A DNA stretch of 5,058 nt from Acidobacteriaceae bacterium (GTDB taxonomy: Bacteria > Acidobacteriota > Terriglobia > Terriglobales > Acidobacteriaceae), in contig PLBD01000405.1 of assembly GCA_003135315.1 (NCBI GenBank), positions 2,579-7,636 of the forward strand. The letters run 5' to 3'. Positions 1 through 5,058 of this stretch are shown in pieces (the first letter of the stretch is position 1; each line of letters begins with the position of its first letter). A model generated the notes under the pieces. That model did not search any database, was not told the DNA's origin, and worked only from the letters and a program-made list of their open reading frames with translations. The position numbers were made by a program, and so were the translations under genes.

Positions 1-22
1 ATTGAGCTACTGAGGAGTGTTT

Positions 23-38
23 CGCGCCAGACGGCGCG
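23..38. repeat. Short GC-rich inverted repeat (hairpin)
   Basis: CGCGCC at 23-28 and GGCGCG at 33-38 are perfect reverse complements around a 4-base loop, AGAC. It could be the hairpin of a terminator for a gene to the left, but the downstream tract (TTCAAATT) has no real T-run, so the function is uncertain. It could also be a chance product of local GC richness. Confidence 0.35.
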
Positions 39-115
39 TTCAAATTATAGTCGTATTGTAGCGGGGGCGCGCGCGCCGCGTCAAAGGCTGCGCTGCTTCT
101 TTCGCGGTCTGATTC

Positions 116-136
116 CCAAAGAGGTCTCGACTTTGG
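116..136. promoter_or_regulatory. Candidate operator-like dyad upstream of prolyl oligopeptidase
   Basis: CCAAAG (116-121) and CTTTGG (131-136) are perfect 6-bp inverted arms with a 9-bp spacer. The flanks GATT (111-114) and ATTC (137-140) extend the symmetry imperfectly. It ends 47 bp before the ATG at 184, a place where a repressor or activator site would fit. A regulator is pure inference; a 6-bp dyad can arise by chance. Confidence 0.25.
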
Positions 137-183
137 ATTCGGGCGCTTGATGAGACGGTACCAGCATCGGAGTCGTATCATTT

Positions 184-2358
184 ATGCTCGTCGCAGCCAT
201 GAAACGATTCGGCATGCTACCGCGCGCGCTTATAGTTGTACTGCCAATGTTGCCGATGGCCAGCGCAATGGCCCAGAATCGCACTTCTGAAACTTCCATC
301 ACGATGAACATCCCTAAGCCGCCCGCAACCAAGCAGCAGCCGGTTACCGACACCTACTTCGGTCACAAGGTTATGGATCCTTATCGCTGGCTCGAAGACG
401 GCACCAGTCCAGCGACGCAGCAATGGGTCGCGGAACAGCTGGCGTATACGCGCAGCGTTCTCGACAGGCTGCCCGGTCGCCCCCAGTTACATCAGCGGTT
501 GGAACAGTTGCTCCAGATTGGCAACCTCGGTGCGACGCAGGTCGGCGGTGATTACTACTTCCATACTCGCCGCGAAGGCACGCAGAACCAACCCGTGCTA
601 TACGTGCGCCAAGGCGTGGATGGACGTGACCAGGTGTTGCTCGACGTGAACCTGCTCTCCAAGGACGGCACCGTCGCGCTCGACTGGTGGAACGCCTCGC
701 ACGATGGACGATATGTCGCCTACGGCACATCCGAGAGCGGTTCGGAGATGAGCACGCTGCACGTTATCGAAACCGCAACCCGCAAGCTGCTGCCTGACAC
801 GATTGCCCGCACCCGGGCCTGCAGCCTGGCGTGGAAGCCCGACGATAGCGGCTTCTATTACACGCGGTACCCCAAGGCAGGCGATGTTGCTGCCGGTCAG
901 GAGATGTACAACCGCCACGTCTTCTACCATGCGCTCGGCGGCGATCCCGCGAGAGATCCGCTCATCTTCGGCGAAGGCCGCGATCCGCAGGACTGGCCCA
1001 ACGTATCGCTGTCGAACGACGGGCGCTGGCTCAGCATCATGGTCGAGCAGGGATGGTCGAAGAATGAACTCTTTCTGATGGATTTGCAGGCTGGCTCGGC
1101 CCCCTTGCGCATCACCACCGGCAAGGAATCTCTCTACATCGCGCAACCCTATAACGGCGATCTCTACATCCTGACCAACGAGGACGGCCCGCGCTATCAC
1201 GTCTTCAAAACGCCGCTCACCACCCCTACTCGCGAGCACTGGCGCGAGATCATTCCGCAGTCGGATGCTGTTCTCACCTCGCTTTACGTCATCGGGGGAC
1301 AACTGTTCGCGCGGTATGAGTTCAACGCCCACTCACAGCTGAAGCGCTTCACCGCCGAGGGCAAACCGCTGGGCGAGATCGAGCTGCCGACGTTGGGCAC
1401 GATCTCCGCCATCGGCGGCGAATATGACAGCAGCAGCGCGTTCTATCTTTTCTCGTCTTTCACGACGCCGACGACCATCTATCGCTTCGACATCCCGCAC
1501 GGCAAGAGCACAGTGTGGGACTCGGTCAAGAGCGGCATCAATGCCAGTCAGTATGAGACCAAGCAAATCTGGTACACGTCGAAGGACGGCACGCGCATCC
1601 CGATGTTTCTGGTCATGCGCAGAGGGCTGAAACTCGCGGGCCACAACCCGGTGCTGCTCACTGGCTACGGCGGCTTCAACGTCAGCCTGACACCCGAGTT
1701 CAACAAGGCGCTGTTTCCCTGGCTCGATTACGACGGCATCTTCGCTGTAGCGAACTTGCGTGGCGGCAGCGAGTTCGGAGAAGACTGGCATCGCGCCGGC
1801 ATGCTCGACAAAAAGCAGAACGTCTTCGACGATTTCATCGCCGCGGCCGAGTATTTGCAGAAAGAGGGTTACACCGACAAAGAGCATCTCGCCATTCGCG
1901 GCGGCAGCAACGGCGGCCTGCTAATGGGAGTGGCGATCACTCAACGACCCGATCTCTTTCGCGCGGTCATCTGCCAGGTGCCGCTGCTCGACATGCTGCG
2001 CTACCAGAATTTTCAGATCGCCAAGCTGTGGATCCCTGAGTACGGCTCGTCGGAAGATGAGAAGCAGTTCCAGTGGCTCTATGCCTATTCGCCCTACCAA
2101 CATGTGAAAGAAGGAACGGCCTATCCCGCGGTGCTGTTCATGACCGCCGATACCGATACTCGCGTCGATCCCATGCATGCGAAAAAGATGACCGCAGAGT
2201 TGCAGGCGAACAATGGAGGTCCGAATCCGATCCTGCTGCGCATCGAGACGAAAGCCGGGCACGGTGCAGGCAAGCCAATTTCAAAGGTTGTGGAGGATTG
2301 GACGGATATCTATTCATTCTTGTTTTGGCAGTTGGGAATGGACAAAGGCAGCCATTAG
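184..2358 (+). CDS. Exported prolyl oligopeptidase (serine peptidase family S9A)
   Basis: It cleaves short peptides on the carboxyl side of proline. The 724 residues form a signal peptide (about 1-30, hydrophobic core after MKRFGMLPR, likely cleavage after AMA), an N-terminal segment with MDPYRWLED (64-72), a seven-bladed propeller region (roughly 110-480) and a C-terminal alpha/beta-hydrolase domain (about 490-720). The catalytic triad is complete: Ser575 in GGSNGG, Asp658 in TDTRV and His693 in AGHGAGKP. Tyr495 in GYGGFN matches the oxyanion tyrosine, Trp616 the proline-stacking tryptophan and Arg660 the substrate-binding arginine of the porcine enzyme (Tyr473, Trp595, Arg643), with similar spacing. 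Without the signal peptide the length is close to the usual ~700. ATG 184 has GGAG 11 bp upstream; ATG 199 (MKRFGM) gives a cleaner signal peptide but has no visible ribosome binding site; ATG 304 would give a cytoplasmic form. The gene ends 3 bp from the convergent JAMM gene. The family call is very secure; periplasmic location is inferred. Confidence 0.97.
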   Translation: MLVAAMKRFGMLPRALIVVLPMLPMASAMAQNRTSETSITMNIPKPPATKQQPVTDTYFGHKVMDPYRWLEDGTSPATQQWVAEQLAYTRSVLDRLPGRPQLHQRLEQLLQIGNLGATQVGGDYYFHTRREGTQNQPVLYVRQGVDGRDQVLLDVNLLSKDGTVALDWWNASHDGRYVAYGTSESGSEMSTLHVIETATRKLLPDTIARTRACSLAWKPDDSGFYYTRYPKAGDVAAGQEMYNRHVFYHALGGDPARDPLIFGEGRDPQDWPNVSLSNDGRWLSIMVEQGWSKNELFLMDLQAGSAPLRITTGKESLYIAQPYNGDLYILTNEDGPRYHVFKTPLTTPTREHWREIIPQSDAVLTSLYVIGGQLFARYEFNAHSQLKRFTAEGKPLGEIELPTLGTISAIGGEYDSSSAFYLFSSFTTPTTIYRFDIPHGKSTVWDSVKSGINASQYETKQIWYTSKDGTRIPMFLVMRRGLKLAGHNPVLLTGYGGFNVSLTPEFNKALFPWLDYDGIFAVANLRGGSEFGEDWHRAGMLDKKQNVFDDFIAAAEYLQKEGYTDKEHLAIRGGSNGGLLMGVAITQRPDLFRAVICQVPLLDMLRYQNFQIAKLWIPEYGSSEDEKQFQWLYAYSPYQHVKEGTAYPAVLFMTADTDTRVDPMHAKKMTAELQANNGGPNPILLRIETKAGHGAGKPISKVVEDWTDIYSFLFWQLGMDKGSH

Positions 2359-2382
2359 CCATTAGCAATTAGCAACTAGCAA
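2351..2382. repeat. Degenerate 7-bp tandem repeat at the convergent gene junction
   Basis: Four consecutive heptads fit the consensus GCMAYTA (two GCCATTA, one GCAATTA, one GCAACTA, starting at 2351, 2358, 2365 and 2372), followed by a decayed fifth that keeps only GCAA (2379-2382). Because 7 is not a multiple of 3, TAG recurs in all three forward frames (2356, 2363, 2370, 2377) and TTA gives TAA in all three reverse frames (2355, 2362, 2369). The array supplies the TAG of the peptidase gene (2356-2358) and the TAA of the JAMM gene (2362-2364). It has no hairpin, so it is not an ordinary intrinsic terminator. Heptanucleotide tandem repeats between genes are known in other bacteria, for example cyanobacterial STRRs; whether this is a dispersed family here cannot be seen. 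Confidence 0.8.
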
Positions 2383-2802
2383 AAGCTCCTCTTCAACCAG
2401 GGTCTTGTCTTCCTCGCGCCTTCCGGCAAGCACGAATGAATTAGTCTGCGTCGCCTCGCTGTTTTCAACGGCGGTGATCACGTAGGAGCAGCCTATCCAA
2501 TGGGCTTCTTCAAGGTCGGCTTGCGACCAGTGAGCGGGATGATCGGGATGGGAATGGTAGAACCCGACAATTTCCAGACCTCTGTCGTGTGCCTCGCGTT
2601 GAGCGCGCACCACTTCGAGCGGGTCGATGTCATAGCGTTTCTTCTGAGAATCCGAGCTGACGTTCTTGCAGCGGATCGTGGATTGCACAATACGGACGTC
2701 GCCTTCAACCGCGCCCAGAAGAATCCCGCAACACTCATTGGGGTACGTCTCTTCACCGTGGTGGCGGATGTTGTCGTAATCGGAAGCGTGGAGTTTCAGC
2801 AC
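2362..2802 (-). CDS. JAMM/MPN+ domain metalloprotease (Mov34/PAD-1, peptidase family M67)
   Basis: This is a single-domain zinc isopeptidase-like protein of 146 residues, the usual size for stand-alone bacterial JAMM proteins. The full JAMM motif is present: Glu23 in YPNECCG, then His83-Ser-His85-Pro, Ser93 and Asp96 (H-x-H-P-x7-S-x2-D). Characterised relatives such as mycobacterial Mec cleave a sulfur-carrier protein from cysteine during cysteine synthesis, and others process ubiquitin-like proteins; the substrate here is unknown. There is no signal peptide, so it is probably cytoplasmic. I chose the GTG at 2802 because GGAG (plus-strand 2811-2814) lies 8 bp upstream and the resulting start, VLKLHASDY, aligns with the typical family N-terminus. 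A longer reading from GTG 2823 (153 residues) has no ribosome binding site and starts 2 bp after the upstream stop. The last six residues, LLVANC, are encoded by the heptad repeat. It probably shares a transcript with the metallophosphatase gene upstream. No E1-like or ubiquitin-like gene is adjacent. Confidence 0.92.
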   Translation of the reverse strand: MLKLHASDYDNIRHHGEETYPNECCGILLGAVEGDVRIVQSTIRCKNVSSDSQKKRYDIDPLEVVRAQREAHDRGLEIVGFYHSHPDHPAHWSQADLEEAHWIGCSYVITAVENSEATQTNSFVLAGRREEDKTLVEEELLLVANC

Positions 2803-2810
2803 TTGGGTAA

Positions 2811-2814
2811 CTCC
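2811..2814 (-). promoter_or_regulatory. Ribosome binding site deciding the JAMM gene start
   Basis: Minus-strand GGAG lies 8 bases before the GTG at 2802, good Shine-Dalgarno spacing. The upstream GTG at 2823 has no comparable site, so this favours the shorter protein. The site lies in the short gap after the metallophosphatase stop codon. Confidence 0.6.
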
Positions 2815-2825
2815 GGACGGCACGG

Positions 2826-3962
2826 CTACCGGCCAGTGGGCGAGTGAGTATCACAGTTTGGATCCTCAGGCGTGTAGTCGGATTTGTTTTGCTCGAAGCA
2901 CCAACTCACCTGCTCGCGCGAAAATTCCTTGACCACGCTGGCCGGGATGTCGGATTCTTTGACGTCCTTGAACTGAAAAGTAATGTTTCCGTCCGGCGCA
3001 ACTGTCGCCAGCAGATAGCCATAGACATCGGTCTTATCGATGGTGGAGAGCGCACGGTCTGCGGGCAAACGGTAACGCACGGCACCCGCGCTACCCATGA
3101 TCCATCCCGGCAACACGTCGCCTTTATGGCAGGCGGTGTTGTAAGCGTCGTTCATGACGAAGTGCGAGTGGCTGGCCAGCACGTACACATTCTTGCTGGT
3201 CGTCTTTCGCCATGCGGACAGTTCCCCGTAGACTTCCCGGCCACTCGATTGTCCTCGCACCGAGCTATTCATGCTGTGCCCGGCCGAAGAGCTGTCGGGC
3301 AACGCAGCGTGCATGCCAACCACCACCGTGCGAATGGCGCTGTTCTTCGCGTCGTTCGCCAACACCATCTTGAACCATGTCATCTCTGACGGATCGAACA
3401 TGTCGGCGGAAGCGTTGTCCATGCTGATGAAGTCGACGCCGCGATCTATCCAGTGATAGTACGTTGTCACCTGGTGATCCGTCGGGCTGTCCGCCATCCG
3501 TTGTTGTCGCAGCACGGGTTGATCAATCCAGTCAGCAAATTGTGCGATGTATTGCGTCCGCGTCATGGGCGCGACCAGCTCGTGATTTCCGATGGACAAG
3601 AACACAGGTAGCTTGCCAAAAGGCACGAGCTGGTGCTGGATGAAGTCGGGCCATGCGTCCGCGAGATACTGCGGCATGCCGGCTTGCGGATGAGTACGGC
3701 GGTAGTCCTCGTCGATCTTGGACATCGCGCGGAAGTCGCCGAGGTGCCAGTAGAATGCAGCGCCGTCAGAGAGCACGCCGGCGGCAATAGCGGGCATCAC
3801 GATGTCGCCACAGTTGCGCGAGTCGCCCGAGACGGCGAACTGCCAGGTGCCTTTGGACTTGTGATTCTCCTGCGCGGCCAGGGTTGCCGACAGACAGATC
3901 GCCAAGCTGGCACCGGTGGCGACGTGGAGCAACCGCGCTACCGTCTTGCAATTCATGAGCAT
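2826..3962 (-). CDS. Exported calcineurin-like metallophosphatase (PF00149 type)
   Basis: This is a 378-residue predicted secreted phosphoesterase. A signal peptide covers about residues 1-31 (basic MNCKTVAR, hydrophobic core, cleavage near LAAQ). The dinuclear-metal blocks appear in order: GDSRNCGD (Asp47), LGDF (Asp76), GNHE (Asn126-His127), GMH (His218) and SHSH (His265, His267). The usual D-x-H of block I is D-S-R here, so one metal ligand seems replaced by Arg49, reminiscent of subgroups such as purple acid phosphatases that lack this histidine. The substrate is unknown: phosphomonoester, phosphodiester and nucleotide are all possible. The open frame runs back to 4163, but that part overlaps the divergent gene and is not signal-like. 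The ATG at 3962 has GGGGA 5 bases upstream; ATG 3956 (MNCKTV) or ATG 3980 are alternatives. The TAG stop lies 23 bp before the JAMM start, which suggests co-transcription. The superfamily is secure; the exact start and substrate are not. Confidence 0.9.
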   Translation of the reverse strand: MLMNCKTVARLLHVATGASLAICLSATLAAQENHKSKGTWQFAVSGDSRNCGDIVMPAIAAGVLSDGAAFYWHLGDFRAMSKIDEDYRRTHPQAGMPQYLADAWPDFIQHQLVPFGKLPVFLSIGNHELVAPMTRTQYIAQFADWIDQPVLRQQRMADSPTDHQVTTYYHWIDRGVDFISMDNASADMFDPSEMTWFKMVLANDAKNSAIRTVVVGMHAALPDSSSAGHSMNSSVRGQSSGREVYGELSAWRKTTSKNVYVLASHSHFVMNDAYNTACHKGDVLPGWIMGSAGAVRYRLPADRALSTIDKTDVYGYLLATVAPDGNITFQFKDVKESDIPASVVKEFSREQVSWCFEQNKSDYTPEDPNCDTHSPTGR

Positions 3963-4065
3963 TCCGTTCCCCAGGCGCATGATCATAACGGAGAGAGGCA
4001 GACAATTGCTATTCCCGCAAGAAATAGATAAGCTGCTGCCGTCTCGGGGTAAGAGGGGGGAGATC
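3963..4065. promoter_or_regulatory. Divergent promoter region between metallophosphatase and Ntn-hydrolase genes
   Basis: About 100 bp separate two outward-facing genes, so both promoters should lie here or just inside the genes. Minus-strand TATGAT (plus 3982-3987) resembles a -10 element, and plus-strand TAGATA (4025-4030) could serve the other gene, but I see no good -35 hexamer at proper spacing for either. A 9-bp inverted repeat, GATCATGCG, sits near both ends. The promoter assignment comes from gene layout rather than from strong boxes. Confidence 0.45.
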
Positions 4066-4070
4066 ATGCG
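3976..4070. repeat. 9-bp inverted repeat pair GATCATGCG flanking the divergent region
   Basis: CGCATGATC at 3976-3984 is the exact reverse complement of GATCATGCG at 4062-4070, with 77 bp between the arms. The right arm contains the start ATG of the plus-strand gene (4066). The left arm contains, on the minus strand, an in-frame ATG at 3980 that is one of the candidate starts of the metallophosphatase. The match may be a shared regulatory or start-region word, or chance. Confidence 0.4.
4054..4062 (+). promoter_or_regulatory. Strong purine-rich Shine-Dalgarno for the Ntn-hydrolase gene
   Basis: AGGGGGGAG ends 3 bases before the ATG at 4066. The AGGGG part gives a more usual spacing of about 7 bases. 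It fixes the start of the partial gene and leaves the metallophosphatase frame's extension across this region without support. Confidence 0.65.
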
Positions 4071-5058
4071 ATCTGTTGCTCGGGCGGCTTTCTGGTGCTT
4101 GATCACTTTTGCTTTGCTATGCGGTTTGGCCAGCGCGTCGGTTGCCAAACAAGACAACGCCAAGGGTGACGAGGGGCGACTAAAGGGCGCTTATCGCTTT
4201 GAGCGCAGTGGCTGGGTCTATGTCCATCTGGAAGGTGCCCCGCCCGACATTGGCTACCAGCATGGATATCTACTGGCGACGGAAATCGAAGACGGCTTCA
4301 GGGTCGTGCAGTTCAAGGATGTCCACCGCACTGGGCGCGACTGGAACTTCTATCGTGCCACCGCCCAGAACATCTTGTGGCCGCACATCGACGAGGAATA
4401 CCAGCAGGAACTGCAAGGGATCGCCGACGGACTCAAGGCGCGCGGCTCGAGCATGGATGTGTGGGACGTAGTCGCGCTGAACGCGATGGAAGAGGTCCCG
4501 GACTATTACGTTCCAACGCTTGACCGGCAGCAGAAGCGCGCCAACGCTCCCGACCTGAAGGCGCCGGGCAATTGCAGTGCTTTCGTCGCCACCGGTTCAT
4601 GGACCAAGGACCACAAGCCGGTCATCGCTCACAGCAATTGGACGGACATAGCCACGGGCAAGCGCTGGGCCATCATCTTCGATATTGTGCCGACGCATGG
4701 CTATCACATGCTGACCGACGGCTTTCCTGGAATCATCGTCAGCGACGACGATTTCGGCATCAACTCGGCGGGACTAATGGTGACCGAGACCACCATCACC
4801 GGCTTCGCGCTGTTCGATCCCAAGGGCAAGCCGGAATTCGTGCGCGCCCGCAAGGCGCTGCAGTATGCCAAATCCATCGACGAATATGTGCAGATCATGC
4901 TCGACGGTAATAACGGCGGCTACGCCAATGACTGGCTGCTGGCCGACAATAGCACCGGCGAAATTGCGCGTTTTGAAATTGGTCTCAAGATGCACCGGGT
5001 GTGGCGCACCAAGAACGGCTACTTTGTCGGCGCGAACTTCCCCAGCCATCCGGCATTC
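4066..5058 (+). CDS. Exported C45/phospholipase B-like Ntn hydrolase, 3' end beyond the window
   Basis: The first 331 residues are visible and the frame stays open to the last base. A signal peptide spans about 1-27 (Arg2, Arg6, hydrophobic AFWCLITFALLCGLA, cleavage near ASA or SVA). Residues 47-125, with DIGYQHGYLL (61-70), resemble the N-terminal part of C45 acyltransferases and phospholipase B-like proteins. The likely nucleophile is Cys170 in GNCSAFVATG: in this superfamily the precursor cuts itself just before this cysteine, freeing its amino group. AHSNW (188-192), FPGIIVSDDDFGINSAGL (220-237) and NNGGYANDWLLAD (282-294) match conserved stretches in animal lysosomal PLBD proteins (CSA, then AHSSW) and in C45 hydrolases. 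It would hydrolyse an amide or acyl ester outside the cytoplasm; the substrate is unknown. PLB-like proteins usually exceed 500 residues, so roughly a third or more may be missing. It is divergent from the metallophosphatase. The Ntn-hydrolase call is strong; C45 versus PLB is uncertain. Confidence 0.88.
   Translation, partial: MRSVARAAFWCLITFALLCGLASASVAKQDNAKGDEGRLKGAYRFERSGWVYVHLEGAPPDIGYQHGYLLATEIEDGFRVVQFKDVHRTGRDWNFYRATAQNILWPHIDEEYQQELQGIADGLKARGSSMDVWDVVALNAMEEVPDYYVPTLDRQQKRANAPDLKAPGNCSAFVATGSWTKDHKPVIAHSNWTDIATGKRWAIIFDIVPTHGYHMLTDGFPGIIVSDDDFGINSAGLMVTETTITGFALFDPKGKPEFVRARKALQYAKSIDEYVQIMLDGNNGGYANDWLLADNSTGEIARFEIGLKMHRVWRTKNGYFVGANFPSHPAF

Larger units (their letters stand above)
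1..183. other. Non-coding region upstream of the prolyl oligopeptidase gene
   Basis: I see no convincing gene here. The stretch holds a short GC hairpin (23-38), a 12-bp alternating G/C palindrome (66-77), a dyad (116-136) and a possible ribosome binding site, GGAG at 169-172. AT-rich TATAGT (46-51) and TATTGT (54-59) could be -10 elements, but neither has a recognisable -35 hexamer at 16-18 bp, so I do not call a promoter. Whatever gene lies to the left is outside the window. Confidence 0.6.

Noticed and set aside
81..353. Minus-strand 90-codon open frame across the peptidase start
   Set aside because: It overlaps the signal peptide and early coding region of a well-supported gene and has no family-like sequence or ribosome binding site that I can see.
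598..1887. Two long abutting antisense open frames (244 and 184 codons) opposite the prolyl oligopeptidase gene
   Set aside because: They share one frame and lie entirely within a clearly conserved gene. The openness is expected from GC-rich codon usage, and the translations show no recognisable domain.
2359..2420. Intrinsic terminator between the convergent genes
   Set aside because: No GC-rich stem with a T-run is present on either strand; only the heptad repeat occupies the junction.
2844..3389. Plus-strand 181-codon open frame opposite the metallophosphatase (and a similar one at 3633-4031)
   Set aside because: These are antisense shadows of a gene whose metal-binding blocks are all on the minus strand; no domain is recognisable in them.
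4108..4128. Possible lipoprotein lipobox around Cys19 (FALLCG) in the Ntn hydrolase
   Set aside because: The residue just before the cysteine is Leu, not the small residue expected, and a normal signal peptidase I site (ASA/SVA) follows.
3963..4163. N-terminal extension of the metallophosphatase frame to 445 residues
   Set aside because: It overlaps the divergent hydrolase gene, has no signal character, and the true signal peptide lies internally, directly after the ATG at 3962/3956.
4572..4910. Plus-strand 112-codon open frame inside the Ntn-hydrolase gene
   Set aside because: This is an out-of-frame shadow; the overlapping frame starting at 4066 carries the nucleophile and conserved motifs.

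Overview
The window looks like an ordinary piece of a moderately GC-rich bacterial chromosome. Protein flavour suggests Acidobacteriota (Terriglobia-like): a family S9 prolyl oligopeptidase with a signal peptide, a metallophosphatase with a GDSRNCGD block, and a C45/phospholipase B-like Ntn hydrolase. That taxonomic guess rests on recognition only and is moderate to weak. No mobile element, CRISPR array, tRNA or rRNA is visible, and nothing suggests recent transfer.

Layout: (1) 1-183 is non-coding upstream sequence with a short GC hairpin, a 12-bp alternating G/C palindrome and a dyad closer to the gene. (2) 184-2358, plus strand, is a complete exported prolyl oligopeptidase with all catalytic residues intact. 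(3) 2351-2382 is a degenerate 7-bp tandem repeat that supplies the stop codons of both convergent genes. (4) 2362-2802, minus strand, is a small JAMM/MPN+ (M67) metalloprotease; it lies downstream of (5) 2826-3962, minus strand, an exported calcineurin-like metallophosphatase, and the two look like a two-gene operon. (6) 3963-4065 is a short divergent promoter region. (7) 4066 to the window end, plus strand, is the 5' 331 codons of an exported C45/phospholipase B-like N-terminal-nucleophile hydrolase, cut by the window edge.

Three of the four proteins carry N-terminal signal peptides and are hydrolases, so the locus mostly encodes extracytoplasmic degradation (peptides, phosphoesters, amides or acyl esters). 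The JAMM protein is the only one predicted to be cytoplasmic. The window shows no shared pathway; the arrangement (convergent pair, then divergent pair) implies at least three transcription units. I found no convincing undescribed system. The most unusual element is the heptad repeat that closes all six reading frames at the convergent junction; the most interesting proteins are the bacterial phospholipase B-like hydrolase and the JAMM protease without a visible ubiquitin-like partner.
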